DNA from: SZUA-309 sp965230005 | GTDB taxonomy: Bacteria; Pseudomonadota; Gammaproteobacteria; Pseudomonadales; Azotimanducaceae | Length of the DNA: 64,000 nucleotides | Assembly (NCBI GenBank): GCA_965230005.1 | Contig: OZ245934.1 | Coordinates: forward strand, 992,001-1,056,000 | Direction: 5' to 3' | Shown: positions 43,436 through 50,880 of the stretch, in pieces | Layout of the letters: each line of letters starts with the position of its first letter | Numbering within the stretch: position 1 is the first letter of the stretch | Notes under the pieces: generated by a model | Told to the model about the DNA's origin: nothing | Databases searched by the model: none | What the model saw: the letters and a program-made list of their open reading frames with translations, nothing else | Translations under genes and position numbers: made by a program

Positions 43436-44906
43436 GGGATTGCTTCATTTTATCACTGCGATGCAACGATAGACGGTCTAAATAGGCATCGTCTATGTCA
43501 CCCGTCACGTAATTCCCATCGAATACGGAGCAGTCGAAGCGCTGGATCTCCGGGTTGCCTTCCTTCGCACTGACCACCAGGTCGTCGATCCGCTGATAGA
43601 TGAGCATATCGGCACCGATCAGTTCGCCTACCTGCTCCTCCGTCCGGTTGTAAGCGACGAACTCGTTGGGCGTCGGCATGTCGATGCCATACACGTTCGG
43701 ATGGCGGATCGCCGGGGCAGCGCTTGCCACATAAACCTTCCGGGCCCCGGCATCTCGGGCGAGCTGGATGATCTGACCGATGGTCGTGCCGCGGACGATG
43801 GAGTCGTCCACGAGCAGGACGTTCTTGCCTTTGAATTCCAGCTCCACCGCATTGAGTTTCGCCCGTACCGACTTCTTCCGCTCGCTCTGGCCGGGCATGA
43901 TGAAGGTGCGGCCGATGTAGCGGTTCTTGATGAACCCCTCCCGGTACTTCACGTTCAGCTCATGGGCAAGGGGCAGCGCCGCCGTGCGCCCGGTGTCGGG
44001 AATGGGGATCACCACGTCGATGTCGTGGTCCTTGCTGGGGAAGCGCTCGAGGATCCGCTCTGCGAGGTGATCCCCCATGCGCAGGCGCGACTTGTACACC
44101 GAGACGTTGTCCATGACCGAATCCGGTCGCGCAAGATAGACGTACTCGAAGATGCACGGCGTAAGCTCCGTTTCCTCAGCGCAGACCCGGGTATGCAACT
44201 CCCCACTCGAGGAGATGAACACCGCCTCCCCCGGTGCGACGTCGCGCACCAGTTCGAAGCCGAGAATATCGAGGGCTACCGACTCGGAAGCGACCATGTA
44301 CTCATCGCCGGTTTCGGTCGATCGTTTGCCGAAGACCAGGGGTCGGATACCCTTCGGATCCCTGAACGCAACCACCCCGCAGCCGATGATCATCGCCACT
44401 GCCGCATAGGCACCGCGGCAGCGTTTATGCACGCCTTCTACCGCGGCAAAGACCTGCTCGGCGTCCGGGTTGTGTGCTCGCTGAATCTGCAGCTCATGGG
44501 CAAAGACATTGAGCAGCACCTCGGAGTCGCTGTCCGTATTCACATGGCGCATGTCTTCGCGGAAGAGATCGGCGAGCAGCGTTTCGGTGTTGGTCAGATT
44601 GCCGTTGTGCGCCAGGACGATGCCGTAGGGTGAGTTCACGTACATCGGTTGTGCTTCAGCGGAACTCGAGGAGCCAGCGGTCGGATAGCGCACGTGACCG
44701 ATGCCGAGGGTGCCGACAAGACGCTGCATGTGCTGCTGATGGAACACGTCCCGAACGAGACCGTTGCCCTTTCGCAGGTGCAGCTTGTTGCCGTCGCTGG
44801 TGACGATGCCTGCCGCGTCCTGGCCGCGATGCTGCAGCACCGTGAGCGCGTCATAGAGCTGCTGGTTGACGTTCTGGTGACCTACGATTCCAACGATGCC
44901 GCACAT
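43380..44906 (-). CDS. purF: Amidophosphoribosyltransferase
   Basis: PurF commits PRPP to purine synthesis using glutamine. The 508-residue protein starts MCGIVGIVGHQNVN, with the N-terminal nucleophile Cys2 exposed after Met removal and no propeptide. The glutaminase domain has GIGHVRYPTAGSSS, and the phosphoribosyltransferase domain has the PRPP loop NVLLVDDSIVRGTT. Length matches E. coli PurF (505). It is downstream of cvpA with ten bases between, as in E. coli and Pseudomonas. Confidence 0.97.
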   Translation of the reverse strand: MCGIVGIVGHQNVNQQLYDALTVLQHRGQDAAGIVTSDGNKLHLRKGNGLVRDVFHQQHMQRLVGTLGIGHVRYPTAGSSSSAEAQPMYVNSPYGIVLAHNGNLTNTETLLADLFREDMRHVNTDSDSEVLLNVFAHELQIQRAHNPDAEQVFAAVEGVHKRCRGAYAAVAMIIGCGVVAFRDPKGIRPLVFGKRSTETGDEYMVASESVALDILGFELVRDVAPGEAVFISSSGELHTRVCAEETELTPCIFEYVYLARPDSVMDNVSVYKSRLRMGDHLAERILERFPSKDHDIDVVIPIPDTGRTAALPLAHELNVKYREGFIKNRYIGRTFIMPGQSERKKSVRAKLNAVELEFKGKNVLLVDDSIVRGTTIGQIIQLARDAGARKVYVASAAPAIRHPNVYGIDMPTPNEFVAYNRTEEQVGELIGADMLIYQRIDDLVVSAKEGNPEIQRFDCSVFDGNYVTGDIDDAYLDRLSLHRSDKMKQSRDADINADQTVIELHNHA

Positions 44907-44916
44907 AGCTTAGCTC

Positions 44917-45414
44917 TCACACTTCTTCAGTGACTTCGACGACCACATCCCTGGCCTTACCCATGAGTCCGAGCACATCTTCCTCGAAAGCGAGGAGCTC
45001 GGGAATGATCTTCGATTCTGCCCACCAGTCCGCTTCGATCTCGAAGGACTTGAGAGCGATCAGCATGACGATGCAGACGAGAACGCCTCGCGCACTGCCA
45101 AAGAGAAATCCGAGAAAACGGTCCGTGCCCGTGAGCCCGGTGCCGCTGATGAGCTGTTTAACAAGCACCTGAACGAGTCCGCCGAGAATGAGCACGGCCA
45201 GGAAGATGATGAAAAAGGCGATCACCGTGCGGAAGGACTCATCGGCGATCTGGTCCGCAAGGCGAGCGCCCAGCGTGTCTGAAAAGTAGAGCGCCAAGAC
45301 AATCGCTGCAAACCAGACGACCAGAGACAGGAGCTCCTTGAAGAGCCCGCGCACCAGACCGATCACCGAGGAGAGCAGCACGATAATCAGAATGACGATA
45401 TCAGCGGTTGCCAT
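44917..45414 (-). CDS. cvpA: CvpA family membrane protein
   Basis: CvpA is an inner-membrane protein first noted for colicin V production. The 165 residues contain four hydrophobic segments: IVILIIVLLSSVIGLVRGLF, LLSLVVWFAAIVLALYF, FFIIFLAVLILGGLVQVLV and FLFGSARGVLVCIVMLIALK. The FLGFxxGxxRGxL motif of the family is seen as RFLGFLFGSARGVLV. It is coupled to purF, the classic arrangement. The exact biochemical role is unresolved in the family. Confidence 0.93.
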   Translation of the reverse strand: MATADIVILIIVLLSSVIGLVRGLFKELLSLVVWFAAIVLALYFSDTLGARLADQIADESFRTVIAFFIIFLAVLILGGLVQVLVKQLISGTGLTGTDRFLGFLFGSARGVLVCIVMLIALKSFEIEADWWAESKIIPELLAFEEDVLGLMGKARDVVVEVTEEV

Positions 45415-45433
45415 GCGCCTGTCTCAGCATGCC

Positions 45434-46033
45434 TCAGTTGGAAAAAGCCACGACGCGGGTATCCAGAGCCAGGTCATTGCTGAGCGCATCGCTCAGGCGC
45501 TCGGCTTCCGCCTGATCGAGGAAAGGACCCACTGCCACCCGGCTCAACACCTCACCCCCCTGCCGTACGGTGCTGATGAAGGCCTCCTGGCCTTCTCCGC
45601 GAAGTTCATCACGCAGCTTCAGGGCGTTGGATGCTTCACCGAAGCTCGCGACCTGCACGGCCCAGACGCTGGTTGTTGCATCAGCTCGGGACAATACCGG
45701 TTCACCAAAGCGGGTACCCGTTTCATCGGTCTGGAAGCCTTCCTGATCGATCGTCGCGGCAAGGGCAGCGGCGCGTTCGCCCACATCAGAGGCGGGGGCG
45801 ACGTCGTCCAGAGTTTCGATGGAGGGGGTATCTTGCGGGATGTCGAGAGGCTCGAGTTCGAGGGTTTCCAGGCCGGCGCCGTCAAACAGCATGGGAAAAA
45901 CGATGACCGCCACAGCGAGCAGGAAAAGGCTGCCAGTCACCCGGTAGCGTGTCTGTTCGTCCATCGGCTTCAGGGCTTCGCCGCCCGACTTTCCGGACCG
46001 GCTCGCAGGCTCGGCTGCGCCACTCCTTCCCAT
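45434..46033 (-). CDS. SPOR-domain membrane protein (DedD-like)
   Basis: A 199-residue protein with a short basic N-terminus, one membrane helix (about residues 30-50, VTGSLFLLAVAVIVFPMLFD) and an acidic periplasmic linker. A C-terminal SPOR domain follows (VWAVQVASFGEASNALKLRD, then LSRVAVGPFLDQAEAERL). SPOR domains bind denuded glycan strands at the septum, so a role in cell division like that of DedD is likely; the gene occupies the dedD position between folC and cvpA. ATG 46033 overlaps the folC stop (TGATG). ATG 45964 is an alternative. Confidence 0.85.
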   Translation of the reverse strand: MGRSGAAEPASRSGKSGGEALKPMDEQTRYRVTGSLFLLAVAVIVFPMLFDGAGLETLELEPLDIPQDTPSIETLDDVAPASDVGERAAALAATIDQEGFQTDETGTRFGEPVLSRADATTSVWAVQVASFGEASNALKLRDELRGEGQEAFISTVRQGGEVLSRVAVGPFLDQAEAERLSDALSNDLALDTRVVAFSN

Positions 46034-47301
46034 CAGGAAGACACCGGCTGGTGGTCATTCAACAACGCTCTGGCCTGCTCCACCGCAGAGAACGATCCAA
46101 GGGCGAGAATACCATCCCCGGGCGCTCGTAACGAGCAAGCCAGCTTCAGCGCCTCGACCACGCCGGCAGCCGGCGTTGCCGCTGTTCCCAGGCGTCCAGC
46201 GAGGGCATCGGCGGTTTCGCCACGGGGCCCGGGGGTGGCAATCGTCACCCAGGCCCGGACCCGCTCGCCAAGGGCCGCTGCCACACCGGCCGCGTCCTTG
46301 TCCGCAAGGGATCCAATGATGGCAACGAAGCGTCGGTCGCCCTCTCGGGCTTCGAGCTGCCGGGCAAGGAAGCCGGCACCGGCCGGGTTATGGGCAACAT
46401 CGAGAAACACGTCGACGCCTTCATAGCAGAACCGCTCCATGCGTCCCGGCAGGTGGGCCCGTTCGGTTGCTTGTGGATCGACGGCGTGGCGTGGCAACAG
46501 CACCGCGGCTGCAGCCAGAGCGAGCCCGCAGTTTACTGGCGCCAGCGCGCCTCTGGCGATTCCGGTGAAAGACGGCCCTTGCGCGCTGGCGAAGTCCCAG
46601 CTGTCCGGCCACTCCTCGACCATGAAGTCCCGGTCGAGGGCATGGACACCGCAGTCGAGGGCTTCCGCGGCAGCAAACACCGACGCCGTCACGTCACCAA
46701 GCACAACGGGCTGCCTCGCCCGGAACACGCCGGCTTTTTCCCGGCCGATACCCTCGAGATCGTCACCGAGATACTCCTGATGATCGAGCCCGATACTGGT
46801 GACGATGGCGAGGTCCGCATCGACGATGTTGAAGGCATCGAGGCGGCCGCCAAGACCCACTTCGAGTATCGCAACGTCGACCCCGGCCGCCTTGAAAACT
46901 GCCAGCGCCGCCAGGGCTGAAAATTCGAAATAGGTCAGTGCCAGCGGCCCGCCGGCGACGCGAAGCCGGGCAGCTTCGATGCGGTCGAACACCTCTACCA
47001 GCGTAGCGTCGTCAATCTCTTCGCCGTCGAGGCGTACCCGCTCGTTGAATCGGGCGACGTGCGGCGACAGCGTTGCGCCCGTTCGCAAACCGGCGGCCAG
47101 GAGCAACTGCTCGAGCGCAGCAGTCGTCGATCCCTTGCCGTTCGTACCGGCAACGATGACCGTCCTTGGGGCCGGGGTGAGCACGTCGAGCTCGGCGGCA
47201 ACGGCACGCACACGGTCGAGGCCCATGTCGATGTTCTGCGGATGCACGCTGCCGATGTAGTCGAGCCACTCATCGAGCGAGCGCACCTGCGAGTCAGGCA
47301 T
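46033..47301 (-). CDS. folC: Folylpolyglutamate/dihydrofolate synthase
   Basis: FolC adds glutamate to dihydropteroate and to folates. The 422-residue protein begins MPDSQVRSLDEWLDYIGSVH and has the P-loop in VIVAGTNGKGSTTAALEQLL and TSIGLDHQEYLGDDLEGIGR. FLDVAHNPAGAGFLARQLEA marks the C-terminal domain. ATG 47301 overlaps the trpA stop by 8 bases and gives the family length (E. coli 422); 81 open codons further upstream are inside trpA. accD, which in E. coli and Pseudomonas stands just before folC, is not here. Confidence 0.95.
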   Translation of the reverse strand: MPDSQVRSLDEWLDYIGSVHPQNIDMGLDRVRAVAAELDVLTPAPRTVIVAGTNGKGSTTAALEQLLLAAGLRTGATLSPHVARFNERVRLDGEEIDDATLVEVFDRIEAARLRVAGGPLALTYFEFSALAALAVFKAAGVDVAILEVGLGGRLDAFNIVDADLAIVTSIGLDHQEYLGDDLEGIGREKAGVFRARQPVVLGDVTASVFAAAEALDCGVHALDRDFMVEEWPDSWDFASAQGPSFTGIARGALAPVNCGLALAAAAVLLPRHAVDPQATERAHLPGRMERFCYEGVDVFLDVAHNPAGAGFLARQLEAREGDRRFVAIIGSLADKDAAGVAAALGERVRAWVTIATPGPRGETADALAGRLGTAATPAAGVVEALKLACSLRAPGDGILALGSFSAVEQARALLNDHQPVSS

Positions 47302-48094
47302 CGAGGGCCTGGCGGAGTTCGGCGACCTGGGCCGCGAGCTGGTCGAGGCGCGCCGCGGGATCGGCTTCCGCACCCATGGTGCGCACCAGCGCGCTGCCCA
47401 CCACCACACCGTCGGCGTGGGCGGCAACAGCTCTGGCAGCCGCACCGTCCTTGATGCCGAAACCCACCTGCACGGGCAGATCCGTACCGGCGCGAATCTC
47501 CCGGACCCGTTCCGCCACGGAGTCAACGTTGAGATGATCGGCACCGGTGATGCCTTTCAGGGAGACGTAATAGACGAACCCGGAGGCCTGTTCGAGGATG
47601 CCGCCCAGGCGTTCGCTCGTCGTCGTGGGGGCCACCAGAAAAATCAGGTCCATAGCACGGCTGCCCAGGGCGGCCTTGATGGCCGGTGCTTCTTCCGGGG
47701 GCAGATTGACCATGATGAGGCCATCGACGCCGGCCTGCCCGGCCGCTTCGGCAAAGGCTTCCGGTCCCATGGCGAGGATCTGATTGAGATAGCCCATGAG
47801 CACGATGGGCGTGGCGTCGTCCCTGCGGCGGAACTCGCGCACCATGTCGAGGCAGATCGCCAGCGTTGTGCCGTTCGCGAGCCCCCGCTCCGACGACGCC
47901 TGGATGGCCGGCCCCTCGGCTTCAGGATCTGAAAACGGCACGCCGAGTTCGATGACGTCGGCACCGGCTTCGGCCAGCCGATGCAGCGCCGGCACCGTGG
48001 CGTCGAGATCCGGATCACCCGCCGTGATGAAGGTGGTCAGCGCTTTACGGCCCTCCCCCTTGAGCGTGGCGAGCGTGGTCGTCAGACGACTCAC
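47294..48094 (-). CDS. trpA: Tryptophan synthase alpha subunit with atypical active-site residues
   Basis: TrpA cleaves indole-glycerol phosphate and channels indole to TrpB. The 266 residues form a TIM barrel with catalytic Glu49 in VIELGVPFSDP. The next catalytic position, Asp60 in Salmonella and E. coli, is Glu here, and position 58 is also Glu (SDPEAEGPAIQ instead of the usual SDP-hydrophobic-AD-GP). Position 130, an Asp that signals to the beta subunit, is Asn (MVNLPPEE). The phosphate-binding end (GFGIKDGAAA, DGVVVGSALV) is normal. It overlaps trpB by four bases, so it is expected to be functional. Confidence 0.93.
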   Translation of the reverse strand: MSRLTTTLATLKGEGRKALTTFITAGDPDLDATVPALHRLAEAGADVIELGVPFSDPEAEGPAIQASSERGLANGTTLAICLDMVREFRRRDDATPIVLMGYLNQILAMGPEAFAEAAGQAGVDGLIMVNLPPEEAPAIKAALGSRAMDLIFLVAPTTTSERLGGILEQASGFVYYVSLKGITGADHLNVDSVAERVREIRAGTDLPVQVGFGIKDGAAARAVAAHADGVVVGSALVRTMGAEADPAARLDQLAAQVAELRQALDA

Positions 48095-49296
48095 AGCTCG
48101 ATGCCGTCCAGTTCCGCCACCGTCAGGATGTCTTTGTCACCACGCCCCGAGAGATTGATGACGATCGCCGCATCCGTGGCCATGGCAGGCGCGTGTTTCA
48201 TGACCCAGGCAATGGCGTGGCTTGACTCGAGGGCGGGCATGATGCCCTCGGTGCGATTCAGCATGCGGAAGCCGGCCATGGCTTCGTCGTCCGTGACCGC
48301 GTCGTACTCCGCCCGGGCAATGTCTTTCAGGTGCGAGTGTTCGGGGCCAACACCGGGGTAGTCGAGGCCGGCGGAAATCGAATGGGTCTCGATGATCTGC
48401 CCGTCGTCATCCTGCATGAGATAGGTGCGGTTGCCGTGCAGCACGCCAACCTTGCCAGCATTCAGCGGCGCAGCATGCAGGCCGGTTTCCACCCCGGAAC
48501 CGCCCGCTTCCACCCCGACCAGTCGCACGTCCGTGTCGTCGATGAAAGGATGGAAGAGCCCAATGGCATTCGATCCGCCGCCAACACAGGCAACCAGCAC
48601 ATCGGGCAGTCGGCCAATGCGTTCGAGGCACTGGGCCCGGGTCTCTTTGCCGATGACCGCCTGGAAGTCGCGAACCAGACGCGGATAAGGATCGGGACCA
48701 GCCACGGTGCCGATGATGTAGTGGGTGTTGTCGACGTTGGTCACCCAGTCGCGCATGGCTTCGTTCATGGCGTCTTTGAGCGTCCGGGAGCCGGACTGCA
48801 CCGGAATCACTTCGGCGCCGAGCAGCTTCATGCGATAGACGTTGAGACTCTGCCGTTTGACGTCTTCAGCGCCCATGTAAACCTGGCACTCGAGACCGAG
48901 CCGAGCAGCCACGGTGGCCGTTGCCACTCCGTGCTGACCGGCGCCGGTTTCCGCAATGACCCGGGGTTTACCCATGCGCTTCGCCAGGAGCGCCTGGCCG
49001 ATGGTGTTGTTCACCTTGTGCGCGCCGGTGTGATTGAGATCTTCCCGCTTCAGGTAGATCTGTGCACCGCCGAGTTCCGCGGACAGACGCTCCGCATGAT
49101 AAAGCGGCGTTGGCCGCCCCACGTAGTTGGTGAGGTCTTCGTGCAGCTCTTCCTGGAAGGCAGGATCACCGGCCAGGGAGTCATAGAGCTCGGCCAGCTC
49201 TTCAAGGGCATGCATGAGCGTTTCCGCCACGAAGCGGCCGCCATGCTGTCCGAAGTGCCCCTCGATGGGCTGATCGTATCTGTTCGCACCTTCCAC
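48091..49296 (-). CDS. trpB: Tryptophan synthase beta subunit
   Basis: TrpB joins indole and serine using pyridoxal phosphate. The 401-residue protein has the cofactor lysine in LNHTGAHKVNNTIGQALLA and the phosphate-binding loop CVGGGSNAIGLF. ETGAGQHGVATATVAARLG holds the active-site Glu and communication loop. The residue that contacts alpha-Asp130, a Lys in RTLKDAMNEAMRDW, is retained although TrpA has Asn at its side. Overlap with trpA is ATGA. trpF lies 15 bases upstream. Confidence 0.96.
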   Translation of the reverse strand: MEGANRYDQPIEGHFGQHGGRFVAETLMHALEELAELYDSLAGDPAFQEELHEDLTNYVGRPTPLYHAERLSAELGGAQIYLKREDLNHTGAHKVNNTIGQALLAKRMGKPRVIAETGAGQHGVATATVAARLGLECQVYMGAEDVKRQSLNVYRMKLLGAEVIPVQSGSRTLKDAMNEAMRDWVTNVDNTHYIIGTVAGPDPYPRLVRDFQAVIGKETRAQCLERIGRLPDVLVACVGGGSNAIGLFHPFIDDTDVRLVGVEAGGSGVETGLHAAPLNAGKVGVLHGNRTYLMQDDDGQIIETHSISAGLDYPGVGPEHSHLKDIARAEYDAVTDDEAMAGFRMLNRTEGIMPALESSHAIAWVMKHAPAMATDAAIVINLSGRGDKDILTVAELDGIEL

Positions 49297-49311
49297 TGTG
49301 TTACCTCTAGT

Positions 49312-49977
49312 TCATGATTGCTGACGACTGGCGTCAGCGGCTTTCACGGCCTCCATAAAGGCTCGAATGCGTTCCGGCTCCTTGATGCCCTTCTCCGTAC
49401 CTTCCACCCCCGCTGCCACGTCGACGGCCCAGGGTTCGAGCCGGGCCACCGCGGCTGCAACGTTCTCCGGATCCAGGCCACCTGCCAGGACCAGCTGCAA
49501 CTCGCTGCCTACGGGGAAGTGCTCCCAATCGAAGGTCTGTCCCGTGCCGCCATGCCGACCCGGAACGTAGGCATCGAGAAGGTGGGCGCAGGCACCCGGA
49601 TAGCGTTCCAGCAGTTCCAGTGCGGGGAGCGGACCGCGCACCCGATGGGCCTTCATGTAGGGCAAAGCGAAGGACCGACAGAACGCATCGTCTTCGTCGC
49701 CATGAAACTGCAGCAGGTCGAGTTCCACGGCATTCAGCACCGCCTCAACGTCTGCTTGCGTCGGATCTACGAACAGGCCAACCCGGCAGATGCTGCCGGC
49801 CAGCTCCCGGGCAATGGTTGCAGCGACGGTGCTGTCGATGCATCGCGGGCTGCCGGGGTAGAAATTCAGACCCAGGGCGTCCGCACCCGCCTCTGCGACA
49901 ACCGCGGCGTCTTCCGGACGGGTCACGCCACAGATTTTTACGAGGGTTCGACCCTGGGCGTCCAAAGGCGTAGGCAT
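49312..49977 (-). CDS. trpF: Phosphoribosylanthranilate isomerase
   Basis: TrpF isomerises phosphoribosylanthranilate to CdRP. The 221 residues form a TIM barrel with catalytic Cys in TLVKICGVTRPEDA and the acid Asp in CRVGLFVDPTQADVEAVL. The conserved LLQFHGDEDDAFCRSF and LAGGLDPENV follow. It stands as a separate trpF, not fused to trpC, between truA and trpB; the same truA-trpF junction occurs in Pseudomonas. No trp attenuator or leader peptide was seen before it. Confidence 0.95.
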   Translation of the reverse strand: MPTPLDAQGRTLVKICGVTRPEDAAVVAEAGADALGLNFYPGSPRCIDSTVAATIARELAGSICRVGLFVDPTQADVEAVLNAVELDLLQFHGDEDDAFCRSFALPYMKAHRVRGPLPALELLERYPGACAHLLDAYVPGRHGGTGQTFDWEHFPVGSELQLVLAGGLDPENVAAAVARLEPWAVDVAAGVEGTEKGIKEPERIRAFMEAVKAADASRQQS

Positions 49978-50071
49978 TCGGGAAAGCGGCGTAGTCTAGC
50001 GAACGCCCGCAATAGCGCAAGCGGGGCTGGCGAGGGCGCAAAGCGCGGGGTCAGCGCCAGCGCAGGCCCCT

Positions 50072-50869
50072 TCAGAAGCGGTCCAGACCGCCCAGCGCCT
50101 GCAGGAGCGGCGGCGGGCGTCCAGACGGAAACGCCTGCTCCGGATAGCGGACGTCCACGAGATAGAGACCATCCGGAGGCGCCGTCGGCGCCGCCTGAGT
50201 CCGGTCACGACCCTCGAGCAGCTCACCGGTCCAGGACTGGGGGCGCTCACCAAGCCCGACCCGCCAGAGCGTTCCGGCAATGTTCCGCACCATATGCAGG
50301 AGGAAGGCGTTGGCGGTGATGTCCAGAACGACAAAGCTCCCGGCCCGGAGCACGGCAACCCGGTGCACACAGCGCCAGGGAGAAGCCGCCTGACAACCCG
50401 AGGCTCTGAAGGCCGAAAAGTCCTGCTCGCCAACGAGAACGGCGGCCGAACGGTGCATCGCCTCATCATCGAGACGTCTGGAAGGCACGGCACGCCCCTG
50501 GATAAGCGCTGCGGCTTCCTCCGCATCCTCGAAGAGGTACATATAGCGCCGGGCTGTCGCCTGAAAGCGTGGATGAAAGCTGTCGTCGACCAGACGAACC
50601 CAGCGCACGGCGACTCCCCTCGGGGTGAGGGCGTTGGTGCCCCGTTGCCAGGCGGACAGGGGTCGCTCGACGTCAGTGGAAAAAGCAACCACCTGACCCG
50701 TGGCATGCACACCCGCATCGGTGCGTCCGGCGCCGTCGATCCGAACAGGCGCCGCAGCAACCTGACTCAGGGCTGCTTCCAGCGCGCCCTGCACGGAGGG
50801 GGCATGGGGTTGATACTGGTAGCCGCTGAACGCGGCTCCGTCGTATTCGACGCCGAGCGCGATTCGCAT
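50072..50869 (-). CDS. truA: tRNA pseudouridine(38-40) synthase
   Basis: TruA modifies uridines in the anticodon arm of many tRNAs. The 265-residue protein has the catalytic aspartate in IDGAGRTDAGVHATGQVV. FSGYQYQPHAPSVQGALEAAL lies at the N-terminus and NAFLLHMVRNIAGTLWRVG in the C-terminal half, all TruA hallmarks. It begins 12 bases after fimV ends, a typical fimV-truA pairing in Pseudomonas-like genomes. Confidence 0.95.
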   Translation of the reverse strand: MRIALGVEYDGAAFSGYQYQPHAPSVQGALEAALSQVAAAPVRIDGAGRTDAGVHATGQVVAFSTDVERPLSAWQRGTNALTPRGVAVRWVRLVDDSFHPRFQATARRYMYLFEDAEEAAALIQGRAVPSRRLDDEAMHRSAAVLVGEQDFSAFRASGCQAASPWRCVHRVAVLRAGSFVVLDITANAFLLHMVRNIAGTLWRVGLGERPQSWTGELLEGRDRTQAAPTAPPDGLYLVDVRYPEQAFPSGRPPPLLQALGGLDRF

Positions 50870-50880
50870 CGCTCAGCCGA

